Shown here piece after piece: positions 16,716 through 25,584 of a stretch of DNA of 64,000 nt. The notes below the pieces were generated by a model that made no database searches, was not told where the DNA came from, and was given only the letters and a program-made list of their open reading frames with translations. Every line of letters begins with the position of its first letter. The first letter of the stretch is position 1. This stretch comes from Aliiglaciecola lipolytica E3 (GTDB taxonomy: Bacteria; Pseudomonadota; Gammaproteobacteria; Enterobacterales; Alteromonadaceae). Both the position numbers and the translations under genes were made by a program. The DNA is taken from positions 1 to 64,000 of the forward strand of contig NZ_BAEN01000015.1 in NCBI RefSeq assembly GCF_000314975.1. Reading direction: 5' to 3'.

Positions 16716-17941
16716 TGAATCGAGTAGTAGTAACAGGAATCGCGGGTTTTTCTCCAATAGGAAACGATTGGCAGAGTATTTATAGTCGATTGAAGACAGG
16801 CGAAACAGGGATTGTAAAAATGCCTGAGTGGGATAAATATGAAGGATTGAACACGCGCCTTGGCGCAAAAGTTGATTTTTCCGTGCCAGCTCATTATTCC
16901 CGCAAAGATTTACGCAGCATGGGCCGTGTTGCTCAACTTGCGGTGGTAAGTGCTGAAAATGCCCTAATTGACGCTAATTTACTCAATGCTGAAATTTTAA
17001 AAAGTGGTTTAGCTGGTGTGGCTTTTGGTTCGTCTGCTGGTGATACAGAAGCCATTGCGGATTTCGGCAATATGTTACTGCACAATAATTGTGATGGTTT
17101 GAATGCTAACACCTATATCAAAATGATGGCGCATACATCACCGGTAAATATTGGTATTTATTTTGGTCTGAAAGGGCGGGTTTACACGACTTCAAGTGCT
17201 TGTACTTCATCGAGTATGGGGATTGGTCAGGGATATGAAGCGATAAAGTTCGGACAGCAAAAAATTATGTTAGCGGGTGGTTGTGAGCATTTATGTGCAA
17301 CTGAAGCAGCTGTGTTTGATACCTTGTATGCTACAAGTACGGTAAATGACACTCCAAATTTAACGCCAAGACCATTTGATAAAGATAGAGATGGACTCGT
17401 TATTGGTGAGGGTGCTTGTACTTTAGTGCTTGAAGAGCTCGAGCATGCAGAGCAGCGCGGAGCGAAAATATATGCTGAATTAGTTGGCTTTGGAACAAAT
17501 TCTGATGGGCGACATATTACTCAGCCTAATGCGCAAACTATGGAACAGGTGATTCGTCTTTCTCTCGAAGACGCTGGTATTTCAGCTCAACAAGTTGGCT
17601 ATGTAAGCGCACATGGCACCGCCACTGATCGGGGAGACATTGCTGAAACGCAGGCTACGACTGCGGTTTTCGGCAAGAACATGCCAATTAGCTCACTGAA
17701 GAGTTTTACCGGCCACACTTTGGGAGCATGTGGTGCGATTGAAGCATGGGTGGCGATCGAAATGATGCGTAATAATTGGTTTCATCCGACCGCAAACTTG
17801 GATAATGTAGATGAAAATTGCGGTGAATTGGATTACATCATGCAGCAAGGTCGGGAAATTAACACCGATTATATAATGAGTAACAATTTTGCATTTGGTG
17901 GAATCAATACATCACTTATTTTCAAACGTTGGAATAATTGA
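16715..17941 (+). CDS. Second beta-ketoacyl-ACP synthase (FabF/ApeR-like)
   Basis: A 408-residue FabF-type condensing enzyme with a complete triad: Cys163 (SACTSSSMG), His300 (SAHGTAT) and His334 (FTGHTLGACG). Last gene of the operon. In aryl-polyene systems the corresponding ApeR is thought to carry out an early or initiating condensation, but the division of labour with the enzyme at 14357 cannot be read from sequence. No obvious terminator follows. Confidence 0.92.
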   Translation: MNRVVVTGIAGFSPIGNDWQSIYSRLKTGETGIVKMPEWDKYEGLNTRLGAKVDFSVPAHYSRKDLRSMGRVAQLAVVSAENALIDANLLNAEILKSGLAGVAFGSSAGDTEAIADFGNMLLHNNCDGLNANTYIKMMAHTSPVNIGIYFGLKGRVYTTSSACTSSSMGIGQGYEAIKFGQQKIMLAGGCEHLCATEAAVFDTLYATSTVNDTPNLTPRPFDKDRDGLVIGEGACTLVLEELEHAEQRGAKIYAELVGFGTNSDGRHITQPNAQTMEQVIRLSLEDAGISAQQVGYVSAHGTATDRGDIAETQATTAVFGKNMPISSLKSFTGHTLGACGAIEAWVAIEMMRNNWFHPTANLDNVDENCGELDYIMQQGREINTDYIMSNNFAFGGINTSLIFKRWNN

Positions 17942-18000
17942 TAGTCATTAAGGCATACTGAACCCACCTGGGATATGCATGCTGAGTAAAGTTTGGATTT

Positions 18001-19479
18001 ATGGGCCTAAAATCTTTTGCGTTTATTTTTATTGGACTAATTGTCGCCGCCGCGGCCACTATCTGGTTTAGTCAGGATAGCTATGAGCAGGTTTTTCAAG
18101 CTGAATACGTGGGTAGTGAAGCCTGTGGGGATTGCCATCTAATTAATTACGATGCTTGGCTGAAGTCACCACATCACAATATAGCGCATTCACCAAGCGA
18201 AGAAACAGTGGTAGGTAATTTCAATAATGGTACTTTTTACCTCAATACAGATCCCAATAAATCAGCACCCGCTGTAAAGTCATTTCGTGAAGGCGACGAG
18301 TTTTATCTAGCACTTAAGGATATCGACTCAGAGCAATACATACCGTTTAAAATCGAAAAAGTAATCGGCTACCAATATCGTCAGACATACTTAACTCAGG
18401 AAGAGGGCGGGGTATTGCGTCGTTTGCCGGTGCAATGGTCAGTTGCCAGAGGTGAGTTTTTTGCCTATTGGAATGAGCAAGAGCAAAGTCCCGAAACCGT
18501 GCATGATTTATGGGAACAAATGAAACCGCTCAATTCGGCTTGGAATTTATATTGCGCACGTTGTCATACCACGAACTTGCAACAAATTAGTAAAGACAGA
18601 GCGCATACCAAAGCAAATGTGAAATGGACCGAGGATGGTGTAGGTTGTGAAGTCTGTCATGGCCCCGGTAGTGAACATGTCGATTACATGCAAGATAAAC
18701 CGGTCAACCGCATGATGTCGTTAGTTAATCTTAAATTATTTTCTGAGCCAGTACCTTACATTATGAACGCCGCAGACCATAGTCAGGGAGTTGCTTTGAG
18801 CGTGTGCGCACGTTGCCACGGTGCAGACATATTACGTAAGCGTATGGATGCGTACCGCACATATTATCCCGGCTATGATCATGCTGGAAACCTCAATGAC
18901 TTATCGGAATATTTCACCGAAGCCGAAAGTGTGCCAGGGCGCACATTTCCTACATTACAGGTGTGGCCTGACGGTCGTCCTAAAGGGTTGGGTACTTTAT
19001 TTCGAACATTTGCGGATTCGTCTCATTACGAGCAAACTGATATGCGCTGTTATGATTGCCACGATCCGCACAATAATAAACAACCTGCGAAATTCGGTAT
19101 CTTGCAAGCAACTCAGGTCAGCAATGAATTTTGCATAGATTGCCATCAGCCTATTCAACAAAACCTTGCTCAACATACCCGTCATACTGAAGGTACTCAG
19201 GGATCTTATTGTTACGATTGTCACATGCCAAGAAATTTACTCAATCAGGTTTCTGGAATCGACTATTTCGTGCGCAGTCACAACATAGGTACAATTCCCA
19301 ATCCGCTACTATCCGTTAAACTCGGTTTGGAAAATTCACCTAATGCTTGTAATGAATGTCATGATGATAAAACTGCCCAGTGGGCTGTAGACAAAATGCG
19401 AGAATGGGACATGGATGGACATTTGGTGGAAACGGATTTACATCTTAATCGCAATGCTCATTCTGATATCACCCACTGA
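18001..19479 (+). CDS. Octaheme c-type cytochrome
   Basis: A 492-residue exported protein with an N-terminal hydrophobic anchor (about 5-24). Eight CXXCH heme sites start at Cys42, 185, 216, 269, 350, 378, 404 and 450. The first sits in GSEACGDCH near the mature N-terminus, followed by a 140-residue heme-free region; the others are in the C-terminal two thirds. The spacing resembles multiheme proteins that carry the doubled CXXCH motif. The reaction is unknown; electron transfer in the periplasm is the safe statement. It follows the polyene operon by 59 bp but need not belong to it. The start region has only a weak ribosome site. Confidence 0.85.
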   Translation: MGLKSFAFIFIGLIVAAAATIWFSQDSYEQVFQAEYVGSEACGDCHLINYDAWLKSPHHNIAHSPSEETVVGNFNNGTFYLNTDPNKSAPAVKSFREGDEFYLALKDIDSEQYIPFKIEKVIGYQYRQTYLTQEEGGVLRRLPVQWSVARGEFFAYWNEQEQSPETVHDLWEQMKPLNSAWNLYCARCHTTNLQQISKDRAHTKANVKWTEDGVGCEVCHGPGSEHVDYMQDKPVNRMMSLVNLKLFSEPVPYIMNAADHSQGVALSVCARCHGADILRKRMDAYRTYYPGYDHAGNLNDLSEYFTEAESVPGRTFPTLQVWPDGRPKGLGTLFRTFADSSHYEQTDMRCYDCHDPHNNKQPAKFGILQATQVSNEFCIDCHQPIQQNLAQHTRHTEGTQGSYCYDCHMPRNLLNQVSGIDYFVRSHNIGTIPNPLLSVKLGLENSPNACNECHDDKTAQWAVDKMREWDMDGHLVETDLHLNRNAHSDITH

Positions 19480-19496
19480 GCAATGAGCAGGGACAA

Positions 19497-20036
19497 ATGA
19501 CTATGACCATCGGGCACAACTTTGATGAATCCCAACCGTTCGTATTAATTGTGATGGGCGTTAGCGGTTGCGGTAAAACGACCATTGCTAAGTTACTTAG
19601 TGAAAAATTATCGATTGAATTCGTTGAAGCCGATGATTTTCACAGTCAACAATCTAAAGATCATATGGCAAAGGGTCTACCGTTAACTGATGAAATGCGT
19701 GAGCCTTGGATAAAAGCGCTTGTTAGCTATTTAAGTCAAGATAACAAAACCAGTAAAGTGTTGGCTTATTCTGGGTTGAGAAAAAAACATAGAGCACGTT
19801 TCCGGCGTTTAGGTATGCCCTGCATATTTATACATTTAGTGGTAGACCAAGAAGAGTTGCAACAACGAATAAATCAACGCGAAAATCATTTTATGCCCAG
19901 CAGCTTGCTGGCCAGTCAGTTTGCTGCTTTAGATAGTACGTCTACTGAGACTGATGTAATCGAAATTGATGCGGCCAAATTACCGCAAAATATCATAGCT
20001 GAAATTTATACAGCGCTTGATCTACGGCCACGTTGA
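19497..20036 (+). CDS. gntK: Gluconokinase
   Basis: A 179-residue kinase that phosphorylates gluconate to 6-phosphogluconate. P-loop GVSGCGKTT at 21-29, then VEADDFHSQQSKDHMAKG and PLTDEMREPW, which are specific to the gluconokinase family. GCAGGGA precedes the ATG. It starts 17 bp after the cytochrome gene, so shared transcription is possible. Its 3' end overlaps the convergent membrane-protein gene by 31 bp. Confidence 0.93.
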   Translation: MTMTIGHNFDESQPFVLIVMGVSGCGKTTIAKLLSEKLSIEFVEADDFHSQQSKDHMAKGLPLTDEMREPWIKALVSYLSQDNKTSKVLAYSGLRKKHRARFRRLGMPCIFIHLVVDQEELQQRINQRENHFMPSSLLASQFAALDSTSTETDVIEIDAAKLPQNIIAEIYTALDLRPR

Positions 20037-20455
20037 TACATAAACACCCAGCCGCCAAATACACCCGCTAAAGATTGCGCCGCAATTCCTAAATTAGACC
20101 TCGCTCCCGCAATCAACGTGATATCCATAACTGGTTGCATTGCAGCAAGCATGGTAAACATAGCCGCAGCGCCTGCTATCGGATAGAGCCACACTTTAGG
20201 TTGAGTAAAAACTTTATTTAAGAAAAACACGCATAAAAACGCGATAAGCAGAGCAATTGAGATAAGCGTACCGTAGGATGGGAGAAGACCAAGGATATCC
20301 TTGCCACTAGCACTTAATCGGGTTTGCCAGTCAATGACGACATCAAGTTCAATCAATCCATGTAGGACAAATTGAGTATGTAATAGGCTTGCTAAGATAA
20401 AACAGCTCACTGCGGCAGCAAGGAAGTCGAATATGAGTTTTAAGGTGTTATTCAT
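20006..20455 (-). CDS. Small membrane protein, unknown function
   Basis: A 149-residue protein with four likely transmembrane helices (about 5-27, 58-80, 88-110, 117-138) and a short basic C-terminal tail. I do not recognise a named family. It ends inside gntK on the opposite strand (31-bp overlap), so the two genes converge. The arrangement of helices without charged residues gives no hint of transport activity. Confidence 0.7.
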   Translation of the reverse strand: MNNTLKLIFDFLAAAVSCFILASLLHTQFVLHGLIELDVVIDWQTRLSASGKDILGLLPSYGTLISIALLIAFLCVFFLNKVFTQPKVWLYPIAGAAAMFTMLAAMQPVMDITLIAGARSNLGIAAQSLAGVFGGWVFMYQRGRRSSAV

Positions 20456-20645
20456 AGCGTTTTCTTCAAATGCTCATCAAATTTTAGTCTGCCATTAACT
20501 GGCAATAAATAAAATCATTTTAAACAAACCCTTCTACTCTTTATTGGTAATGTTCTTTAATTGAAGTTCAGGTTATATTAGTTTTAATAATATGGCGAAA
20601 CCACAAGAACAATCTGTAAAGATTCTTTTATTCTAGGAGTGGTGT

Positions 20646-21773
20646 GTGGCTTTAAAAACTTTTCCCAAAATAATACTTTGTTTACTACTCGTTTCTAACT
20701 GGGCAAATGGCAAAGATAAAGAAAGCTCACTTCAATACGATGTTAAAGAAGTGGTAACAGGGCTGAACTTTCCTTGGTCATTGGCTTTTATTTCAGATAA
20801 TCAGTTTTTGGTCACAGAAAGAACCGGCAAATTACGTCATGTGGTTAACTTCACGCTAAGTAAACCCATAACTGGATTGCCAGAAGATATTTATGTAAAT
20901 GGCCAAGGCGGATTACAAGACGTTGTATTACATCCTAATTATGCGCAAAACGGCTGGATATATTTGTCCTATTCAGCGGGCACAGATGAACGAAACACAC
21001 TTAAAGTTATGCGAGCCAAATTGGAAAATAATCATTTGGTCGACAGTGAGGTTATATTTACAGTGGAACCTTATCGTAGCACGCCTGTACATTACGGTGC
21101 ACGATTGGCGTTTATGGATGACAATTCGTTATTAATTTCCTCCGGAGATGGATTTGATTATCGAGAAGATGCGCAACGCAAAAACAATCAAATGGGAAAA
21201 ATACTGCGGGTGTTAGACACGGGTGAAACACCAACAGACAACCCGTATATTGGCGAGACAGAAAAGAATCTTTCTGCTGCGGTCTATTCCATTGGTCACA
21301 GAAATCCGCAAGGCCTCGTTTATGATCTCAACCGTGATCTGGTTTTCTCCAACGAGCATGGTCCTGCAGGTGGCGATGAAATAAATATAATCAAACGTGG
21401 GGACAACTATGGCTGGCCTATCGTTACTAACGGCAAAGACTATTCTGGCGCAATCATCACTCCTTTTAAAAAATATCAAGGAATGCGCCAACCGCTAGTC
21501 GATTGGACTCCTTCCATAGCCCCATCGAGTTTAGCCATGTATAATGGTGTTATGTTTCCGCAAATGCGCGGAGACTTGTTAGTTAGCACATTAAAATCGA
21601 AAGAAATTCTTTGGATTCAAATGCAAGGAAATAAAGTTGTAGATCAACAATCATTTTTATCTGAATTAGGCTATCGATTTAGAGATATAAAAGTACATCC
21701 TGATGGTTCACTGTATGTCTTGGTCGACAACGAACAAGGTAAAATTTTGCGGGTGACTTCCAAAAGTGGTTGA
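20646..21773 (+). CDS. PQQ-dependent aldose sugar dehydrogenase (YliI-like)
   Basis: A 375-residue secreted protein with a signal peptide (cleavage near WANG) and a six-bladed beta-propeller of the soluble glucose/sorbosone dehydrogenase family. Recognisable blocks: NFPWSLAF, GQGGLQDVVLHPNY, GHRNPQGLVYD, NEHGPAGGDEIN and NYGWP. GTG start with AGGAG 5 nt upstream. It should oxidise aldoses in the periplasm using PQQ and calcium. Gluconokinase nearby would suit a route from sugar acids inward, but no PQQ synthesis genes are in the window. Confidence 0.87.
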   Translation: MALKTFPKIILCLLLVSNWANGKDKESSLQYDVKEVVTGLNFPWSLAFISDNQFLVTERTGKLRHVVNFTLSKPITGLPEDIYVNGQGGLQDVVLHPNYAQNGWIYLSYSAGTDERNTLKVMRAKLENNHLVDSEVIFTVEPYRSTPVHYGARLAFMDDNSLLISSGDGFDYREDAQRKNNQMGKILRVLDTGETPTDNPYIGETEKNLSAAVYSIGHRNPQGLVYDLNRDLVFSNEHGPAGGDEINIIKRGDNYGWPIVTNGKDYSGAIITPFKKYQGMRQPLVDWTPSIAPSSLAMYNGVMFPQMRGDLLVSTLKSKEILWIQMQGNKVVDQQSFLSELGYRFRDIKVHPDGSLYVLVDNEQGKILRVTSKSG

Positions 21774-21866
21774 GTAATTCAAATCTTAACTAAAACGTAA
21801 ATAGTTTTTATAGACGTATATTGATTTTATGTATGCTGGTTATAATCAAACAATCGTCTTGAAAAA

Positions 21867-21895
21867 TTCATATTTTTGACGAATGCCTTTATACT
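21867..21895 (+). promoter_or_regulatory. Candidate acnB promoter
   Basis: TATACT at 21890-21895 with a weak -35 match TTCATA at 21867-21872 (17-nt spacer). About 45 nt separate it from the acnB start. Only hexamer similarity supports it. Confidence 0.35.
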
Positions 21896-21939
21896 ATCGG
21901 CAACCTATCTCTGTATTCTAAATTTAAAAGGACCAAATA

Positions 21940-24552
21940 GTGTTAGAAGCTTATCGTAAACACGTAGAAGAACGTGCCGCTGAAGGTATCCCTGCTAAAC
22001 CATTAAATGCAGAACAAGTTGCAGGTTTAGTAGAGTTACTAAAAAATCCTCCTGCCGGCGAAGAAGAGTTTTTACTAGAGTTACTTTCTGAACGAGTTCC
22101 TCCAGGCGTAGATGAAGCCGCATATGTTAAAGCTGGCTTTTTAGCGGCTATTATTAATGATGAAACCACATCACCATTGATTTCAAAAGATGCAGCAATT
22201 CAATTGCTTGGTAACATGCACGGCGGTTATAACATAGTTACTTTGGTTGAAGCGTTAGATAACGACGCATTGGCTGAATTAGCGGCTGAAGAATTAAAGC
22301 ACACGTTGTTGATGTTTGATGCATTTCATGACGTCGAAGAAAAAGCAAAAGCAGGCAATAAGTTCGCCAAAGACGTAATTCAATCTTGGGCTGATGCAGA
22401 GTGGTTTACCTCGCGTCCTGATTTAGAAGAAAAAATTACTTACAGTGTATTTAAAGTTACCGGTGAAACGAACACCGATGATTTATCTCCAGCACCAGAT
22501 GCTTGGTCACGACCTGACATCCCTCTGCATGCTCGCGCTGCTTATAAAATGACGCGTGATGGACTAACACCTGAAAAACACGGTGAAATTGGTCCAATGG
22601 CACAAATCGACGAAATTAAAGCTAAAGGCTACCCAGTTGCTTTCGTTGGTGACGTAGTGGGAACAGGTTCTTCACGTAAGTCTGCAACCAACTCTGTACT
22701 TTGGTTCTTCGGTGAAGATTTACCGGGTGTACCGAATAAGCGCGGTGGTGGTGTATGTATTGGTGGTAAAGTCGCACCTATCTTCTTCAATACGATGGAA
22801 GACGCTGGCGCACTTGTATTTGAAGCTGACGTAGACAACATGGAAATGGGCGATGTTATTGATATCTACCCGTTGGAAGGCAAGATTGTCAATCATACAA
22901 CTGGTGAAACAGTCGCAGAATACAAATATAAATCAAGTGTATTGTTAGATGAAGTACGTGCTGGTGGCCGTATTAACCTAATCATTGGTCGTGGATTAAC
23001 TGAAAAAGCGAGAGAGTCTCTAGGCTTAGGTCCTTCTGATTTATTCCGTAAACCAGATCAACCAGCGGATACCGGAAAAGGTTATACGCTTGCTCAAAAA
23101 ATGGTTGGTAAAGCATGCGGTGTTGACGGTGTAAGACCTGGTACTTACTGTGAGCCAAAAATGACTACAGTAGGCTCTCAGGATACGACCGGACCTATGA
23201 CACGTGACGAGTTGAAAGATCTGGCTTGTTTAGGTTTCTCGGCAGACTTAACGATGCAGTCGTTCTGTCATACAGCGGCATATCCAAAACCAGTTGATAT
23301 TGACACACAACACACATTGCCTGATTTTATCATGAACCGTGGTGGTGTTTCTTTACGTCCTGGTGACGGTATCATTCACTCTTGGTTAAACCGCATGTTA
23401 TTGCCAGATACAGTGGGCACTGGTGGTGATTCTCATACGCGTTTCCCATTAGGTATTTCATTCCCAGCAGGTTCTGGTTTGGTTGCATTCGCAGCTGCAA
23501 CAGGGGTTATGCCGCTGGATATGCCTGAATCTGTATTGGTGCGCTTTAAAGGTAAAATGCAGCCGGGTATTACATTACGTGATCTTGTGCATGCTATCCC
23601 GCTTTACGGCATCAAAAACGGTCTGCTTACAGTTGCTAAGAAAGGTAAGATTAATGCCTTCTCAGGTCGTGTTTTAGAAATTGAAGGTTTAGATGATCTG
23701 ACAGTTGAGCAAGCGTTTGAATTATCAGATGCTTCAGCGGAACGTTCTGCGGCAGGTTGTACTATCAAGCTGTCTAAAGAGTCTATTGCAGAATACTTAA
23801 ACTCAAACATTACCATGCTTCGTTGGATGATTAACGAAGGGTATGGCGATCCTCGTACCCTTGAGCGTCGTGCACGTAAAATGGAAGAGTGGCTAGCGAA
23901 TCCAGAGTTGATGGAAGCTGACGCTGATGCAGAATATGCAGAAGTGCTAGAAATCGATCTAAACGAAATCAAAGAGCCAATTCTGTGTTGTCCTAACGAT
24001 CCAGATGATGCAAAAACCTTGTCTGATGTTGCTGGCGATAAAGTAGACGAAGTATTTATTGGTTCATGTATGACCAATATCGGACACTTCCGCGCAGCAG
24101 GTAAACTGCTAGAGCAATATAACGGTACTTTACCTACTCGGTTGTGGATTTCACCACCTACTAAGATGGATAAAGCCGTATTAATGGAAGAAGGCTATTA
24201 CAACATCTATGGTCGTGCGGGTGTACGCACTGAAATGCCTGGGTGTTCGTTATGTATGGGTAACCAAGCACGCGTATTAGCAGGTGCGACAGTATTGTCT
24301 ACATCGACTCGTAACTTCCCGAACCGTTTGGGTGATGGTGCTAACGTATATCTATGTTCGGCTGAGCTTGCTGCGGTTGGCTCGATCGTTGGAAAAATTC
24401 CAACTACCGAAGAATATATGAATTATGCAAGCAAAATTGAATCTATGAGCGGTGATGTATTCCGTTACTTGAACTTCGATCGTATGGACGAATTCAAGAA
24501 AGCAGAAGAAGCTGCGAAAGAGAAAATTATTCCTGCATTGAATATCGCGTAA
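21940..24552 (+). CDS. acnB: Aconitate hydratase B / 2-methylisocitrate dehydratase
   Basis: An 870-residue bifunctional aconitase of the TCA cycle, close to the 865 residues of E. coli AcnB. The N-terminal HEAT-like domain is followed by the swivel domain ([13 protein letters not shown]) and the catalytic domains with GGDSHTRF. The cluster cysteines lie in [10 protein letters not shown] and [12 protein letters not shown] start, preceded by AAAAGGA. Single-gene unit with its own terminator. The [4Fe-4S] centre makes it sensitive to oxidants and iron supply. Confidence 0.97.
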   Translation: MLEAYRKHVEERAAEGIPAKPLNAEQVAGLVELLKNPPAGEEEFLLELLSERVPPGVDEAAYVKAGFLAAIINDETTSPLISKDAAIQLLGNMHGGYNIVTLVEALDNDALAELAAEELKHTLLMFDAFHDVEEKAKAGNKFAKDVIQSWADAEWFTSRPDLEEKITYSVFKVTGETNTDDLSPAPDAWSRPDIPLHARAAYKMTRDGLTPEKHGEIGPMAQIDEIKAKGYPVAFVGDVVGTGSSRKSATNSVLWFFGEDLPGVPNKRGGGVCIGGKVAPIFFNTMEDAGALVFEADVDNMEMGDVIDIYPLEGKIVNHTTGETVAEYKYKSSVLLDEVRAGGRINLIIGRGLTEKARESLGLGPSDLFRKPDQPADTGKGYTLAQKMVGKACGVDGVRPGTYCEPKMTTVGSQDTTGPMTRDELKDLACLGFSADLTMQSFCHTAAYPKPVDIDTQHTLPDFIMNRGGVSLRPGDGIIHSWLNRMLLPDTVGTGGDSHTRFPLGISFPAGSGLVAFAAATGVMPLDMPESVLVRFKGKMQPGITLRDLVHAIPLYGIKNGLLTVAKKGKINAFSGRVLEIEGLDDLTVEQAFELSDASAERSAAGCTIKLSKESIAEYLNSNITMLRWMINEGYGDPRTLERRARKMEEWLANPELMEADADAEYAEVLEIDLNEIKEPILCCPNDPDDAKTLSDVAGDKVDEVFIGSCMTNIGHFRAAGKLLEQYNGTLPTRLWISPPTKMDKAVLMEEGYYNIYGRAGVRTEMPGCSLCMGNQARVLAGATVLSTSTRNFPNRLGDGANVYLCSAELAAVGSIVGKIPTTEEYMNYASKIESMSGDVFRYLNFDRMDEFKKAEEAAKEKIIPALNIA

Positions 24553-24570
24553 CTAACTAAACGCTTATTA

Positions 24571-24608
24571 AAAACCGAACGTCATCTTTGATACGTTCGG
24601 TTTTTTTA
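24571..24608 (+). terminator. acnB terminator
   Basis: AAAACCGAACGT (24571-24582) pairs perfectly over 12 bp with ACGTTCGGTTTT, followed by a T-run. The loop is 10 nt. Lies 19 bp after the acnB stop. Confidence 0.93.
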
Positions 24609-24742
24609 TGCCAGCGTAAAAAGTTTCTGGAAAGTTCGTCAGTGGTGACTGAATTCAACGCTTCGCTACTAGTTTGGGGAACTATTTTTTATCGTTGGGC
24701 TCGTAAAGAATGAAAAAATACAAAACCTATTTGGAATCGATA

Positions 24743-24964
24743 ATGAAATCTATTAGCGTGATTTTAATTTTGCTAGGTATCACAGGGTGCACCTCTAGTG
24801 CGACCAAAGAGTTTTTAGGACAGGCAGCCGGTAATGCAGCCAATACGCAAGTTGGTTATAATAAACAACAATGTTTTACGGTAAAAAGCCAATGTGTTCA
24901 GGGGCATTATGAAACTTGGCAAACAAGTGATGGGGTTGAAGGATGCTCATGCAAAAAATTATGA
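24743..24964 (+). CDS. Small Cys-rich lipoprotein
   Basis: A short lipoprotein of 73 residues from ATG 24743, which has GGAA upstream and gives a neat lipoprotein signal ending in the lipobox LGITGC. A longer frame from 24710 adds 11 polar residues that would spoil the signal. The mature part has four further cysteines (QCFTVKSQC and GCSC), probably paired. No family recognised. Its stop codon overlaps the next gene's start region, suggesting a coupled pair. Confidence 0.7.
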   Translation: MKSISVILILLGITGCTSSATKEFLGQAAGNAANTQVGYNKQQCFTVKSQCVQGHYETWQTSDGVEGCSCKKL

Positions 24965-25395
24965 TTCAAAATCGCTTAAAAGCAGTGTTTGTTTTGGTAT
25001 TTTCACTGTTTTCTTTTTACTCCTTTGCCGTGGAGTTCGATCGGGCTGCAGTGAGTGTTGATAATATCAAGCTTGATGTTGAATATGCTCATACCTTTGA
25101 GCAACGTGCAACAGGCTTGATGTATCGCGAATCGCTATGTGCAAATTGCGGCATGTTGTTTAAATACACAAAGCCACGCAAGGCGAGCATGTGGATGAAA
25201 AATACCTATATTCCACTTGATGTTGCCTTCATCGATAAACAAGGAAAAATTACTGATATTCGTGCCATGCAACCCCATGACCTCACCTCTATAGGTTCTT
25301 CTACCGATGTACTTTATGCATTGGAAATGAATTTAGGTTGGTTTGCCAAACATAACATTAAAGTCGGCCAATCTGTCGAGATTCAAATACCGTAA
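24949..25395 (+). CDS. DUF192 family exported protein
   Basis: About 148 residues. ATG at 24949 is chosen because GAAGGA lies 5 nt upstream; ATGs at 24943 and 24961 are also possible. A signal peptide ends near YSFA. The body matches DUF192: RATGLMYRESL, GMLFKY, MWMKNTYIPLDVAFID and LEMNLGWF. Function of the family is not established. It overlaps the small lipoprotein gene by 16 bp, so the pair is probably co-translated. Confidence 0.88.
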   Translation: MQKIMIQNRLKAVFVLVFSLFSFYSFAVEFDRAAVSVDNIKLDVEYAHTFEQRATGLMYRESLCANCGMLFKYTKPRKASMWMKNTYIPLDVAFIDKQGKITDIRAMQPHDLTSIGSSTDVLYALEMNLGWFAKHNIKVGQSVEIQIP

Positions 25396-25584
25396 ATTCA
25401 AACTTAAAACAACATCCCCTTAATTAAAGAGGTGTCGTGAATTTATATTCAGTAAAAGTAAATAAATATCCAGTATAAAAAGGCATAGTAAATAAAAAAC
25501 TAATCGAACAGATTTGCTATTTTTTGCTTTTAAATAACTCTATATCTGTTAATTTACTGCGATTATTTATTTAGAGGAGCAAGT

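Noticed and set aside
25396-25584. Lysine riboswitch before lysC
   Set aside because: The leader is AT-rich and I see none of the conserved L-box junction motifs; no support from reading it. An Infernal search would settle it.
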